NCBI RefSeq assembly: GCF_910592395.1
Contig: NC_088321.1
Coordinates: forward strand, 15,252,001 to 15,316,000
Direction of reading: 5' to 3'
DNA from: Lineus longissimus
Lineage: Eukaryota; Nemertea; Pilidiophora; Heteronemertea; Lineidae
DNA length: 64,000 nucleotides
Made by a program: the position numbers and the translations under genes. Each line of letters starts with the position of its first letter. Within the stretch, counting starts at the first letter, position 1. Below the pieces are notes generated by a model that did not search any database, was not told where the DNA came from, and was given only the letters and a program-made list of their open reading frames with translations. Of the stretch, positions 1 through 11,333 are shown one piece after another.

Positions 1-358
1 GTGTCGATCCCACACGCGTATACTCAAAGCCACACGCACAATGCATTGCACGCAGATGTACAGTGCAAGTGCGCGTTCAAAGAGGATATACTCTATAGAG
101 ATATATGAGGAATATTACCACTTTGTCGCAATCACAATTATCCAGTTTGGCGATTGAAGTATTCATTCATCAGTTTACATCGTAAATTTTAAATTTGCTG
201 GTGTATTTTTGCCTATAATATGTTCTTTTGCGACAAAGAAATTTCGCCAAAATTACTGAAATTCGTATTTAGCTAAATAAAGTACCAATTTCCGTTGTTA
301 TTGTGGTCTCCTCATTTCTGTGTTCGCCGACAAATACATTTACTGTAAAGTCAATCAG

Positions 359-1375
359 GAGCCGTCACGACGAGAGGCAGTGACGATCGGTGCGACCTGG
401 CTCCGTCATTATGCAGCCACATCCAAGGTCGCAACGGCTCGTGAAGGAGTTTACATCAGGCATCTGTCTACCAAGTGGTAAACTCCGGACACAGTGGACC
501 GGCCTCGTTCCTCACACTAACGAACCCAATTATGATGACGCAAGGGACTGCCTAGGGAGTCCACCAAGAGGGGGCTATTATGTTTTTTTATGTAATCTTA
601 ATAAACTTACATTATATACTAGGGAGTCCACCAAGGGGGGCTATTACGTTTTTTTATGTAATCTTAATAAACGTATATTATATATAATTATATCAACAAT
701 ACCGTTGATTGGTCGGTGCTTAGAGTATAGGTCGGGGCAAAGGTTTGCATAACCCGCCGTTATCGTGTAAGGATAAATAACAGGAAATAAAACCAGGCTA
801 TCTTATCTCAAACGACACCACAAACAGGTCAATCGATATTATGGTCTGACATCTATCCTGTGTAGCGTAATTGGAAATAATCTCACTGATCAACATCAAG
901 AATTCATCCAGCAGTAGAAGAGTCGAATGCAACCGCGCAACTCGGTTTTATGGACATATTTTAGGTAAGACCTGCCTTATATAACCCCCGGCCCCCCTCC
1001 CCCTCCCCATATCTTGGAATACCAGAGTCAGTCGTATGCTCCTTACATCGCACACGTGCTGGGTGTTGGCCTGAATTCAGGATGTTCCCCCCCCTTCTCA
1101 TCTTGACCCACACTCCTCCGCAGTAGCGGGCATTTTCGCAGAAGCTCGTATCAGTAACGGATTTAGGGAGTATGATTGTATTACTTTGCGCAGCCACTGG
1201 CTTGTGAGTGTATTTATAGTTGTCTGCAGGCGCTCAATGGGCAAGCCTCAGCAGTGATCGTGCCACAGTATACCCAGCGAGTGAACCCTCCTCCCAAAAT
1301 CCAGTTGAACCTTTGTCCAAAAACTGAGAAGAACTACACTCCGGACACAGTGGACTGGCTCCCTATCCACATGAA
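359..1375 (+). other. Two weak candidate exons, gene not recognised
   Basis: Two exon-like segments. The first (359-477) follows an AG and precedes GT; it is open for 39 codons with segments such as REAVTIGATWLRHYAA and leaves phase 2. The second (1220 or 1230 to 1375) is open to a strong GTAAGT donor with segments such as PKIQLNLCPKTEKNY, also phase 2. Phases join if the acceptor at 1219 is used. Against this, the second exon ends in a short motif (ACTCCGGACACAGTGGAC) that recurs just after the first segment and, diverged, near 2510 and inverted near 4760, so part of it is dispersed repeat. They may instead be untranslated leader exons of the PGAP4 gene downstream. I recognise no family. Confidence 0.2.
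552..690. repeat. Two-copy tandem repeat, 68-bp period
   Basis: The stretch beginning CTAGGGAGTCCACCAAG at 552 is repeated at 620 with few changes, each copy carrying TTTTTTATGTAATCTTAATAAAC. The copies differ by a few substitutions, so the duplication is fairly recent. No coding potential of its own. Confidence 0.75.
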
Positions 1376-4300
1376 GTAAGTATGATTAGAATGAGGAATA
1401 GACTGCCTCGGGAGGCTGAATATCTAGATATACAAGGACCTACGTATGGACTTACCAAGGAAGTTTTATTTAGGAAATTATAACCTACTTAGACTTACCC
1501 TTGAACGAGTCGCCGGTTTATTCTAGCATGGGGCAACGACTCTCCGAAAGCGGTGGCGACGCTCATAGGCTAGTCACTAGATACCGGGTCCTCCAGACAT
1601 ATCTTTTCAACCACTGCCTGGGGTGTTGGGGGTGATGAAACGCATCACGCCCCGACCGGGGCATCCCGTACAGCCCGCCTATTCCTCCATACGTATACGC
1701 ATACGCATACGTACACGTCATCACAAGTTGTCACAACGTCTCTAATAACTAGTGCACCTACCTTGAAGTCTTGTCACTGCCACTAAAATTCGGATCTAGA
1801 AAGGGCACATCCACTAAGCCAGACCCCCACGGTGTCAATTTGCCCAGTCAAGCGTGTACAAGACTGTACTTCTACCAACACAAGCATTGACCCAGCAACA
1901 CCACAAGACCGCCACGCATAGCCCGTGTCAATGGAATTAGCGTCCCCCCGAGAAAAGTCCCCTTCACCAAAGCTTATAGTGTAAGTTTCTATAGCCGTAT
2001 GCCTAATCCATCAGCGAACAATAAAATTCCTGGGGGGACTACGATCTCGTTACCATGGCTACGTCGGCGACGGCCATGAGGTGTGGAAGGATTGACAGTC
2101 CCACGAATGAATTATAGTCATCGAGGTTTGGGTGACAGTCGGCGACATCATTGACCTATCAATGAGCGATGGCGATGTTTGAATAGTTCAAAAAATCTAT
2201 TAAACATACAGTTGGACTTTCGTTCCAGGGGTCAAGTTTTCTTGTCACATTGCATTGGGATACATCACTTGGCAGGTGGTGTATTGTGGTGACGTCAGTA
2301 TCAAACATCATGAAGCACATTCAGTCCGGCACCCACGGTCCAGTGCAGTGATATCAGCGGACCAGGACCAGGAGGACAAACGGACTGCCTCGTGAGTCTA
2401 ATTTAGTACTCGTAACTTTTGGTCAACTGAACTCGGGTAAAATAATGGACTGGGCCATGCATGCGAAGGTAGATCACCGGAATTGTATGCCCTCGTTGAA
2501 TGTAGCCTACACTCCGGACGCAATGAAAAAAAATTGAATTTGAATTTCTGATATGTCTCTATATGATAAAAGGAATATGATGAATGATGAACTTTGCTAA
2601 GTGCTAAGTCTGACATGAACAAGGGCCCTTACTTTGTGTACTAGTCACTAGGAGATGGCCAAATTAGCCCCTCTCCTCCTCCCTCTAGTGCCCCTTTAAC
2701 GCATTAGCATTTTATTACGAGTGTGTACCCTGTAATCGCAACCTACCAAGGGAGGGAACTTTACTTGGCACTGACGTCATCACATGATACCGCCTGCAAA
2801 ATTTTCGCGGTTGCCATGGATTCCATGCTCACTGGCGATGGGTTCGGCATGCATCTCTTCTGAAGGATGCTGCGGTGAGGAAATTGGCTCTTCTGAAGAT
2901 CGGACTAGTCTTTGGCCTTATTATCTGTGAGTACCCATGTTTACCTAGAATATATATGACCTATATTCTTTGTTCTATATATATATTTCACCCTGACGTA
3001 ACCAGTGATTTTCCGCCTGTCGATATAACGAGATACGGTAGGAGTATCAAGAATCTCAGGATATTTCTATCATGATCTTCATGACGTAAGTCGTTTACAT
3101 TCAAGCATCGGCAAGATCGGCTTGATGGAACTGGCCATAGTGCGCGTGCGCAAGATCAAGTGAAGTCGGGACAGTCCCTAGGGTAACCAGCTACGTTTAT
3201 CCGGTGCCGATGAGTCAAATCTCTCGCCAACGCGCCTGCGGGGAACATGCTCTGATGTTTGAAAGGAACTCTGACAGCATCTGGCGAGAACTCGTCCCCG
3301 ATTCTGTCAACGCGTTAATGTCCCTGGCGACAATCTTTAAAGGTTTACATACTTTGTTTTTAACACATTTATCGGGCGGCTCAAATGAAACAAGATAGTG
3401 GTCGGCGAGACGCGAGACGCGTGTTTGTTGGAGACTTGTAGACTAAATGCCGACTGCGGGGGGGGGGAGGGGTCACTGCATATCAATGACCGACCATCTG
3501 CCAATAAAGGTGCAGCAGTCTTTTGGACAGCTACCGCGTCAAGAATGTAGACCTTTTTGTAAGTAGGCCCGTTCACGATGATAGCACCTCATTCTCATTT
3601 TAGTAAATCAAATCAAAATGTATTGTTCTACAACATGCACAAGCATCAGCATGACAAAAGGGAGCATAAGGCACCTATTCCATAGAGGTATACGGTATAC
3701 TACACTATACGCGAACAATGGCTTCACAAAGGGTGCATGACCATCAAGGTATAGTATAGTATAGTATAGTATAGTATAGGGTATAGCTCTATGGAATAGG
3801 TGCCTTAGGGCAGACTGATAAATAACAACGAGAAGGCCGCACGAGACCTTGAAAGTAGGCAGAATGAAGACGGGGTCCTGAAGGCCGAATGTTGAGTCCG
3901 AGCAAGCTGAAGGCAGGGGTGCCGCGACGTGAGAAAGCCGAACAAAAGCTCCATGAGGAGGCCGAACGGAAGCTGTGCTAACAGGGACGAATCGCTAGGT
4001 CACGAGACGAGCACGGAGAGAAACGAACGTAAGATACAACTTGTATGAATGATTCGAGGAATCACGAGGCGTCAAGTCTGTGTGCGTACAAGGTACATGG
4101 TTTCGTGTCCGATTTGTGGGTCTTTGGTACGGGCAGCCCATCGCGTCATCCAAGGCGGTCCAATGTGTACGGTTGGTGCGCCAGACCAAAATTCGTCCCC
4201 TGACCATCCTCGCCACCCGGAGGAAAGAAACAGGGGTTTGTGATCGCCTCTGCGGCGCTGGCTGCACACAAGGCAGGGGAAGAGAAGCGAATGCCAGCTG

Positions 4301-4698
4301 GCGGGTCACATTTATTTTCAGCAGTGCAGCAACCGGCAAGTTGCCACTTTGGTCGGCGGTTCCTGAGATAGCCTCACCTATGCGAGCGGGCCCTCACGAT
4401 ATGGACTGAACTTACACTCCACCATTTTCACTGTAACTTGAAAATCTTAAAGCAATCAGAACGGGAATAAGAAGTCTTTCAAAAACGAAGCGAATGCCAA
4501 TATCAAGGGTGCATGGGAGTCTGTGTTTTTTTTCCCGAGAGAACAGCCTCCCAGGCTTTCACTTCATTTTAAAGGAGTATAAATGTTCTGGTTGCTTCAG
4601 GATTTCAAGTTTTCGCAAATATGGTGGAACTCTTGGTTAACCCTTAATCAGAGAAAGCAGCATTTTTGAATAGTTCCAACCCTTTCTCTCTTTCACAG
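1376..4698. other. Gene-poor stretch upstream of PGAP4
   Basis: About 3.3 kb without a gene I can support. It holds a (CATACG)-like stretch near 1690, diverged copies of a short repeat containing GGACTGCCTCGGGAG, a fold-back element at 3666-3812 and several short open frames with no recognisable product. The open frames on both strands around 4000-4400 overlap one another and show no motif or clean splice structure. Confidence 0.5.
3666..3812. mobile_element. Fold-back element with (TATAG)n core
   Basis: TAAGGCACCTATTCCATAGAG near 3667 is matched by its reverse complement, CTCTATGGAATAGGTGCCTTA, at 3787-3807. These arms enclose about 100 bp with a run of TATAG pentamers (about 3750-3785). 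This is the layout of a small non-autonomous fold-back element. No transposase and no clear target-site duplication were seen. Confidence 0.6.
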
Positions 4699-4870
4699 GT
4701 CTGCTGCAGCTCCCGGCCGTCTAGACTCCCGGGCAGTCCATTTGGTCATCCCGAGACCGGTCAAATGCGTCCGGAGTAAAATTCCCGCCCCACCCAACTC
4801 CGACACTGACAACACCATCTGGGGAGGACGTCCATGACAGAAAAGATATATATGACGTATTCCAGATGAG
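4699..4870 (+). other. Probable 5' leader of the PGAP4 exon
   Basis: A pyrimidine-rich tract ending TCTTTCACAG (4698) looks like a splice acceptor 172 bases before the PGAP4 start codon, so the PGAP4 coding exon probably begins at 4699 with an untranslated leader. One frame is open for 46 codons to a stop at 4835-4837 and could be read as the last exon of an upstream gene. A terminal exon ending 33 bases before another same-strand start codon is less likely than a leader. Several upstream ATGs are present, and part of the segment is an inverted copy of the repeat near 490. Confidence 0.4.
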
Positions 4871-6118
4871 ATGGGGATAATTAAAAGTTGTTGCTCGGGA
4901 TTACACACTTGCCTCCTCAATAATTTCAGGTTGTTTATATTCCGTCGGCTGTGTTATTTCATATCAATATTTTTCCTGACTTTCTGCGTTTTCATGCCAG
5001 CTTTCACATTCAGGTTACAATTTTCGGCATACAACTGGCCGCGGAGTGCAACATTTCAAACAGCTTTGGAAAAACAGGCAAATGACGTCAGAGCAGAAAA
5101 AGCAAAATGGCGCATCGAACATGCCAGGAACGGAGAACTTACAAAATCATTCCGCAATTCGTCGAATTTACTGGGAGTCAGTGTTTTGATAACTGTGATA
5201 TCTATGAGGAGGGATACTATTGACGGATATGATCCGATGTATTTGAGCCAAGTCATGACGGAAACTGTAGACCTTTACCGCCGGTTTCAGACCATCGGCG
5301 GTGACCCGAATTTCTTCCGTTTGGTGCTATGCAACATTGATCCCTTGCCGCAATCTTATGTCGAACTAAACAAACTAGCTGAAGTTTACAAAATTCATAC
5401 TTTTACACGATTTTTGAATTCCCGCCCGTCCGATTACGAAAACCGCAACCGGCATTTAAAAGAAAGGAATGATTATATTTACTGCCTCAGAAAATCTCTC
5501 GAACTCAACCCGCGTTACGTCATATTATTAGAAGATGATGCACTTCCGATCAAGGATGCATTCTGGGTCATATACAACACTGTCACTAACTCTTTAGAAC
5601 GCTACTTAAAAATACACCTTAATGAGAAATTAGGGTTTGTAAAGTTCTATCATCCATATCGTTTCTTTGACAGAGTAGTGTATTGGGAACTTTTAGGCTT
5701 CAGTTCATTTTTTGGAACCATATTGACAACATTTCATTACTTTCTATCAAAGGACAAGTCCTTCGTGTATATGAACTGGTTCTTTTACATTCTACTCGTT
5801 TTCCTCATAGGTGTCACCCTGGGGTATGCAAATCTTTTAAAGATGCGCCACCTGTCGACGCATCTGTACACTATGATCCCGTCACGTGATTGTTGTACGC
5901 CTGCTGTGTTATTTTCAAATTCGAGCGGCCATGACTTCGCAGATTATTTTGATAAGCATCCATGTCATTCAGAGTCTTGCCCGAAGGACCTTCTTCTGAG
6001 GCCTTTTCTTCGAGACACTAAATCTCAAGGCCTAATGGTACTTCCTAATATATACGATCATATTGGTTTATACTCTATCGTGCAAAAACGGGTTAAACAC
6101 CCAGATGTTTTAAATTAA
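4871..6118 (+). CDS. PGAP4: Post-GPI attachment GalNAc transferase 4 (PGAP4/TMEM246)
   Basis: Golgi glycosyltransferase that adds the GalNAc side chain to the first mannose of GPI anchors after attachment to protein. The 415-residue frame is unbroken, as in the vertebrate gene, where coding sequence lies in one exon. Seen here: an N-terminal signal-anchor helix at about residues 24-45; the acidic metal-binding motif EDDA at 221-224, preceded by the family-typical NDYIYCL; two adjacent membrane helices inserted in the catalytic domain (about 274-291 and 301-321), the hallmark of PGAP4; a CCTPAVLF segment at 341-348; and the C-terminal IGLYS segment. Length is close to human PGAP4 (about 403). 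The first ATG is used; all family landmarks lie downstream of it. No truncation or missing catalytic residue is visible. Confidence 0.93.
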   Translation: MGIIKSCCSGLHTCLLNNFRLFIFRRLCYFISIFFLTFCVFMPAFTFRLQFSAYNWPRSATFQTALEKQANDVRAEKAKWRIEHARNGELTKSFRNSSNLLGVSVLITVISMRRDTIDGYDPMYLSQVMTETVDLYRRFQTIGGDPNFFRLVLCNIDPLPQSYVELNKLAEVYKIHTFTRFLNSRPSDYENRNRHLKERNDYIYCLRKSLELNPRYVILLEDDALPIKDAFWVIYNTVTNSLERYLKIHLNEKLGFVKFYHPYRFFDRVVYWELLGFSSFFGTILTTFHYFLSKDKSFVYMNWFFYILLVFLIGVTLGYANLLKMRHLSTHLYTMIPSRDCCTPAVLFSNSSGHDFADYFDKHPCHSESCPKDLLLRPFLRDTKSQGLMVLPNIYDHIGLYSIVQKRVKHPDVLN

Positions 6119-6893
6119 AGATAGTTTTTTTGAAAATGAGGCACTTATCCTTTTTGTCATCTAACAATGCTGAAAAATAATGATGATTGTTCAACCCCCC
6201 CCCCCCCGCCCGCCCCGACAGTATGGCTTGTTACTGAGAAAACTTTGAGAATATCCATCGTCGCTTTGCCAGGTGACAAGCATCCCCGATTCCACATTTT
6301 AGGTAGCTCCCATTGCGTAAATGCACAATCACCCGGGCGTCGGGCCAAATGTCCAATTTACATGCACCCGCTGTCACACAGTAGGTCGAGTGAGACAGGC
6401 TTGGCAACGATAATCACCATTGACGATGCTTGGAGAGTGGTAAATGCATAGTCAACTTCTGACCACGCTGACCCAGAAAACGTGTAGGCCTAATTAGAAA
6501 ATCAACAGTACAACATTCAATTAAAATGAATATATAAAAAACCTTTTGACATAATATTCACCAGTTTATGTATCACCTTTGTCATTTTCACTCCGTAAAT
6601 TATTTAATCTAGCTGCAACTGTATCACCAAAACGCTGTTTTCTGACCCACATAATTGAAGAGCCAACACACATTCTTCAACTCTCGGATAACTTTCTTGG
6701 GCCACGTGAGTGGAAACCAAGTGACATATTATGTTAATGTATATCCCGTTATTGTGGTCTTATTGACGGCTATTAAGATGATGGCCATTGTATTGAAGAG
6801 ACAATAGGCAGCAGCTGGGCAGGCAAGATAAAGTTATACAAAGCCGCCAATAGGGGTCTCTCACAGTAGGTCGAAATGATTCACGCTTGTACT

Positions 6894-7310
6894 AGGACAT
6901 TGTCACAACCATAGAGACATGGTTGGCAGTGTGACACACAAGAACATTGTCACAACCATAGAGACATGGTTGGCAGTGTGACACACAAGGACATCGTCAC
7001 AACCATAGAGACATGGTTGGCAGTGTGACACACAAGGACATTGTCACAACCATAGAGACATGGTTGGCAGTGTGACACACAAGAACATTGTCACAACCAT
7101 AGAGACATGGTTGGCAGTGTGACACACAAGGACATTGTCACAACCATAGAGACATGGTTGGCAGTGTGACACACAAGGACATTGTCACAACCACAGAGAC
7201 ATGGTTGGCAGTGTGACACACAAGAACATTGTCACAACCATAGAGACATGGTTGGCAGTGTGACACACAAGGACATTGTCACAACCATAGAGACATGGTT
7301 GGCAGTGTCT
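6894..7310. repeat. 47-bp minisatellite, about nine copies
   Basis: Units spaced exactly 47 bp (for example GTCACAACC at 6902, 6949 and 6996), nearly identical. Each unit has inverted halves: TGTCACAACCAT and ATGGTT...TGTGACA around AGAGAC, so a unit can fold on itself. The array ends abruptly near 7308 in unique sequence. Confidence 0.92.
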
Positions 7311-7464
7311 TCTGTTCTCACCATGCTTGGTGTTCTGCTCACCATGGGGTCCGGTGGCTTAGCAACAGGACACAACAATTACCTTGTTAACATGAACTAT
7401 ATTTGCATAAAGATGAACTTACAGGCTTAGAATAAAATAACATTTCAAAAAATATATGCAACAC

Positions 7465-7584
7465 TGGGTGATATGAATAAAGACTAGCAAATGCTTTTAC
7501 TCCGGTTTTGTACAGGAAGGCCTAGTGTAAATGTACATGGAGATTTAGATAAAAGCATTTGCTAGTCTTTATTCATATCACCCA
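7465..7584. mobile_element. Fold-back MITE, copy 1
   Basis: About 120 bp bounded by long inverted arms: TGGGTGATATGAATAAAGAC at the left is matched by its complement at the right end (7565-7584). A second copy lies at 35952-36071 with its unique centre inverted relative to this one. No coding capacity, so it would need a transposase encoded elsewhere. Confidence 0.85.
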
Positions 7585-8121
7585 CTGTCTATGAAAAGCA
7601 ACAAAGTTATAGTGCGTCATCAACAATTGTGCAGTAACGAAATAACATTGAGAGGTTGTCCTTCACGTATGTTGTCCTGAGATACACTTCAAGATTTGAG
7701 AACATCAGTCCTCCTTTTTCTTATAATCATCCATAGCTGGCCTGAAATCACAAGATTTAGAGTGTTTGAGTTTGATGCAAGCATGGAGTTATTTGCTATA
7801 TTTATACAACAAGGCCTGAATGTGTGCTATTATAGATCTTGCTGTCAACATGCTGTCTTTCGTCCTTATTTCATATTCACCAGTGAACAGGCACACTGAC
7901 ACGTTTGGGTATTTCAAATCCTATATCGTCATGTGGGTCACGTATAATCAAAGATAGTCCAGCATCACACCAACGGGTTTTTGGACGACGGATGTTGTAT
8001 GTCTTTCTATCATAATAACAACAGGAGGCCTAATTAAGCTATTACATCTAGGCCTATCACTGAAGTAACACAAAGAGGCAAGTACATTTTCACAGCTAAC
8101 AAAAACGTCCTTTTATGAATA

Positions 8122-8301
8122 CAGTGGAACCTCCCTTAGCAGACACCTCTCTATTAAGGACAGCCTCTCCATAAAGGACACTGGGTTTGGTCCAAAATTG
8201 GCTGTTTCCATTAAATTTCACCTCTATAATCAGGACACCTCTCTATTAAGGACAGCACTTGTCAGTCCCGAGGGTGTCCTTAATAGAGAGGTTCTACTGC
8301 A
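8122..8301. mobile_element. TA-type MITE (CAGTRGAACC ends), reference copy
   Basis: About 180 bp starting CAGTGGAACCTCCCT and ending GAGGTTCTACTG, so the ends are inverted repeats. Other copies in this window are flanked by TA on both sides (for example 28938-29119 and 57075-57336). TA duplication with such ends suggests mobilisation by a Tc1/mariner/pogo-type transposase; that assignment is inference. Noncoding. Confidence 0.8.
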
Positions 8302-8639
8302 TTTTCAAGTGTCATCACATACCTGCATGGAATTAAAATTGCCAGTGTATGTGCTACAGCTAGAAGTGAGGCGATAAGCAACCCTGCCTGACACTTGGAC
8401 ACCACGGACAACCCAATGTGAAACAGGACGGAGCCAGCTCCCAGGATGTGGCGAGGATACCCAAATGGAAATGTTGATGACTCTTGGCGGCCTCGAATGC
8501 CAAAGGCTGGTCCTGTAAAAGAATCTGATCAGATGATTGATAAAAGAAGAGACGATTTCTGACATAAAATAAACCTCAGACAGATCCAGAAGCTTTTGTT
8601 TAGGTCCCAAGACAGTTTCGTCCATCTCGGCAGTTGTGT

Positions 8640-8720
8640 CACCTGCTGCTGGACACCTGGTGCTGGACACCTGGTGCTGGACACCTGGTGCTGGACACCT
8701 GGTGCTGGACACCTGGTGCT
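8640..8720. repeat. 14-bp minisatellite, about five copies
   Basis: Tandem CTGGTGCTGGACAC units. The repeat keeps open frames going on both strands (the antisense peptide repeats STRCPAPGVQHQV), but there is no start context, splice structure or family resemblance to suggest a real protein. Confidence 0.85.
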
Positions 8721-8849
8721 CACCTGGGGCGACACTGGCTTCACCTGGTCGTGAATGGCGACACCAGCAAGGAACGAGTCAGTCTGTGTGGTTTCTGTAG
8801 TGAAAGACGACTAGGAGTATCACTCCCCTTGATGCATGCCCATTGCAGG

Positions 8850-9200
8850 TTAACCTTGAGGCAAGTCTGTTTCCTTGAACCTGGGTGGCAAGAAGCAAGT
8901 AGATGTCTTGCTCAAGGACACCTGATACATAGACTATTGCCCAAGCCACAGAATGGCTCATCAGAACCAGAGCTCATGCCGGCTTCTGTCACCTTAAGCC
9001 AGTACGAGTATCACTACCCTGGATGTTGGTCCATCACAGTTTTCGCACACAGGGAAGCCTGGTAGGGTACCCATTTATACACATTAGTGGAGAAGAGCAA
9101 GTAGGGATAAGTGTCTTGCTCAAGGACACACAATACAAACCTAGAAATGTTCCTGGGACCTTCAGTGATCTAAAGCTTGCGGCGACCAGAAACACTCCCA
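8850..9200. repeat. Two diverged SINE-like copies
   Basis: Two related segments contain the phrase GTCTTGCTCAAGGACAC (about 8907 and 9113), each preceded by CTGG/AGTGG and AGCAAGTAG and followed by a diverged tail. This looks like a dispersed SINE-type family; the assignment rests on the internal duplication and general appearance only. Confidence 0.45.
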
Positions 9201-10855
9201 AGCCAGTCAAGGAATGCCCGATGTATAATGTGACGTTCTTGGAGAGAAAATGCCATGTTGGTTGTGTTCTCAGCAGTGCTTGAAACCTATAGATGAGGAG
9301 AAAGTTTTTCATTGAAATTGTATGGCATGAAAGGGCGGTGGGTTTGGTTCTTGAGTATTCAGTTGACCCATGAGGGTATGGGAGGACGGGGATCACAGTT
9401 TTAAATCTGCCTCAGTTTCACGTCTCTCAATCAAATTGTATTGAAGAGAAAGAAAAAAGAGATCAATATTTCCAATTTTTTCCCCAAAGACCAATCTCTT
9501 GTGTGATCAGATAACTCAAAAATCACACTCCGTCTTGGGTATAGTCAAGTGAGAGAGAGCCGGTGTATCAATGCAGTACTGAAGAGGTACACTCTCCTTG
9601 AATGGATGTACTGTCCCTTTAAACTTACGCCTGTTCCTGTTTATGAAGGAAAGCCAGGTATATGAACATGAACACGTAGCAGGCAACATGTGGAGAATTG
9701 CAGAAAATCGACAGCTTGTGGGTCCGTGATTCATACTGGGCAACCTGAAAAAATATGAAAAATTCAAAAAATTCAAAGTGGGGTCGAAAACTTCATGACG
9801 GTGAAACTCATTATTTCTTTACTCATCTGGCCCATCCTGAGGAAATAAGGGGTAATGTTCACTTCTCTGGCCTTGCACACTAACATTTTGTGTGCTTTGG
9901 GTCCATGCAGGAGCAGAGAAACGATGCCCCTGCCCCAGCCATAGTTTATACCTCCACTGTGTGTTTATGAAAAACAGCTTGATTACACATCAAACATGAC
10001 AAAACACACAATATGATGCAAGGCAACAACAAATACAAACCCATTACTAATTCCAATTGATCACAGTATATCAAAACAGTTTTTGTTTATCCTGAACAAA
10101 TTGCTGTTGTTCTGTACTTTTTAGAAATAACAGTAGTTGATTGTTGTGGTGTGTTTTCGATAGTCTTGCACAAAGAAGCAAAAACGTAAGTAATTATGGT
10201 TATACATGTTTGGTATATTTGTCTTTGCTGAAATGTTAATCAAAAATTGTTTTCTCTTGACTCCTGACAAAGACTTGGCATGACGTCTAGGACACCCCAT
10301 GCTAAGTTGAGCTAGACAATCGACACACCAATGCACAGTCACTCACATGAAATCTGCAGGCAATTTTTTCAACTCGGGCTGCAATAAGCGATGAGTTAAA
10401 GGGAAGTGCTCAATCATGGATCAGGAAAATAGAAATGCAGTTTCACACAATGCCGTATTTTCGTGCGACTTTGCTGAAATTTGGGATATATAGTATTTTT
10501 AAACCTTTCTCCACATCCACAGTCTTGAAATCTATATTTAGTACATGTATATGGAATTGGACATTTTCAAACTGAACTACAAATTTCAAATTTTTAACAA
10601 ACGATGTATGCCTTCAATACTGTTCCAATCCATGCTTACATTACTTGGAAAATGTACATCTAGTAGTCTTTCTGCCAACTTGGTTGAAATACATACCATG
10701 AATAATTCATGACTTTGTAACATGCTGAAGACTTGATCTCAGTTGGAGATCATATGTGATGAGGCGAACTTATGATTGATTGATTCGTTAATTGATTAGT
10801 TAATCAACTTAATTGGATTATCCTGTGGGTTAAATATCTTGAGGAATATCCCTGA

Positions 10856-10951
10856 ATGATTCTTTTCATAAAAGGATCTTTGACTGAGTGGACGGACTAC
10901 TATTCAGTGACACTCCTAACTGGCTTTGGAAAAGGAACTGTGACAGACAAA
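10856..10951 (+). other. Possible untranslated first exon of MYCBPAP
   Basis: An open stretch ends at a consensus donor (AAA then GTAAGT at 10952), and the next acceptor (TTTCAG, 11103) lies seven bases before the ATG of the first MYCBPAP N-terminal exon. Joining them does not keep a frame, so if real this segment is leader rather than protein. Its own 5' end cannot be placed. Confidence 0.3.
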
Positions 10952-11110
10952 GTAAGTATTTGTATATTTTTTAAGAGACTTTGTCCTGAATATGAAAGTC
11001 AGAAAACATTTAGTTTACAGAAACATTATCTAATTACCTTTTTGGGGGAATGTGTCGGGGATTCTGCAATTGAGTTCTAATTGCTACCATGGTATCATTT
11101 CAGAAACAAA

Positions 11111-11333
11111 ATGTCGAAACTCAAGGACTTGTCTAACCGCCTAAAGTCTAACCCCACCACCCTCGCACAACAAGTTGGTTCGAAATTCAAAGCCAACCAA
11201 TCACAAAGTAACAAAGATGACGGCAGCCAATCAGAACTTGGCGGGTCTGATGTCACACAGTCCACAGGGAGTATGAGCCGCCTTCGATCACGGCTGGAGA
11301 AAAATGCAGGGGCGAGGTTGCTTGGGATGAGCA
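11111..11333 (+). CDS. MYCBPAP: MYCBPAP alternative N-terminal exon A (74 aa)
   Basis: ATG at 11111 (peptide begins MSKLKDLSNRLKSNP) and a frame open to the donor GTGAGT at 11334; 223 nt, so it ends in phase 1. An acceptor-like TTTCAG ends at 11103, suggesting an upstream leader exon. The peptide is rich in Ser, Asn, Gln and Arg with no known domain. It joins in frame to the common exon at 22660, which needs one incoming base. Confidence 0.6.

Larger units (their letters stand above)
6119..10850. other. Intergenic region between PGAP4 and MYCBPAP
   Basis: About 4.7 kb with no supported gene. It contains a C-rich homopolymer near 6195-6212, the 47-bp minisatellite (6894-7310), a fold-back MITE (7465-7584), a TA-type MITE (8122-8301), a 14-bp minisatellite (8640-8720) and SINE-like repeats (8850-9200). 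Open frames on either strand here follow the repeats and have no recognisable domains or splice structure. Confidence 0.6.

Noticed and set aside
3995-4409. Overlapping frames of 64-114 codons on both strands
   Set aside because: Four frames cover the same GC-richer 400 bp; none has a recognisable motif, splice context or better claim than the others.
8305-9396. Several overlapping frames on both strands
   Set aside because: They run through a 14-bp minisatellite and SINE-like copies, lack motifs and conflict with each other.
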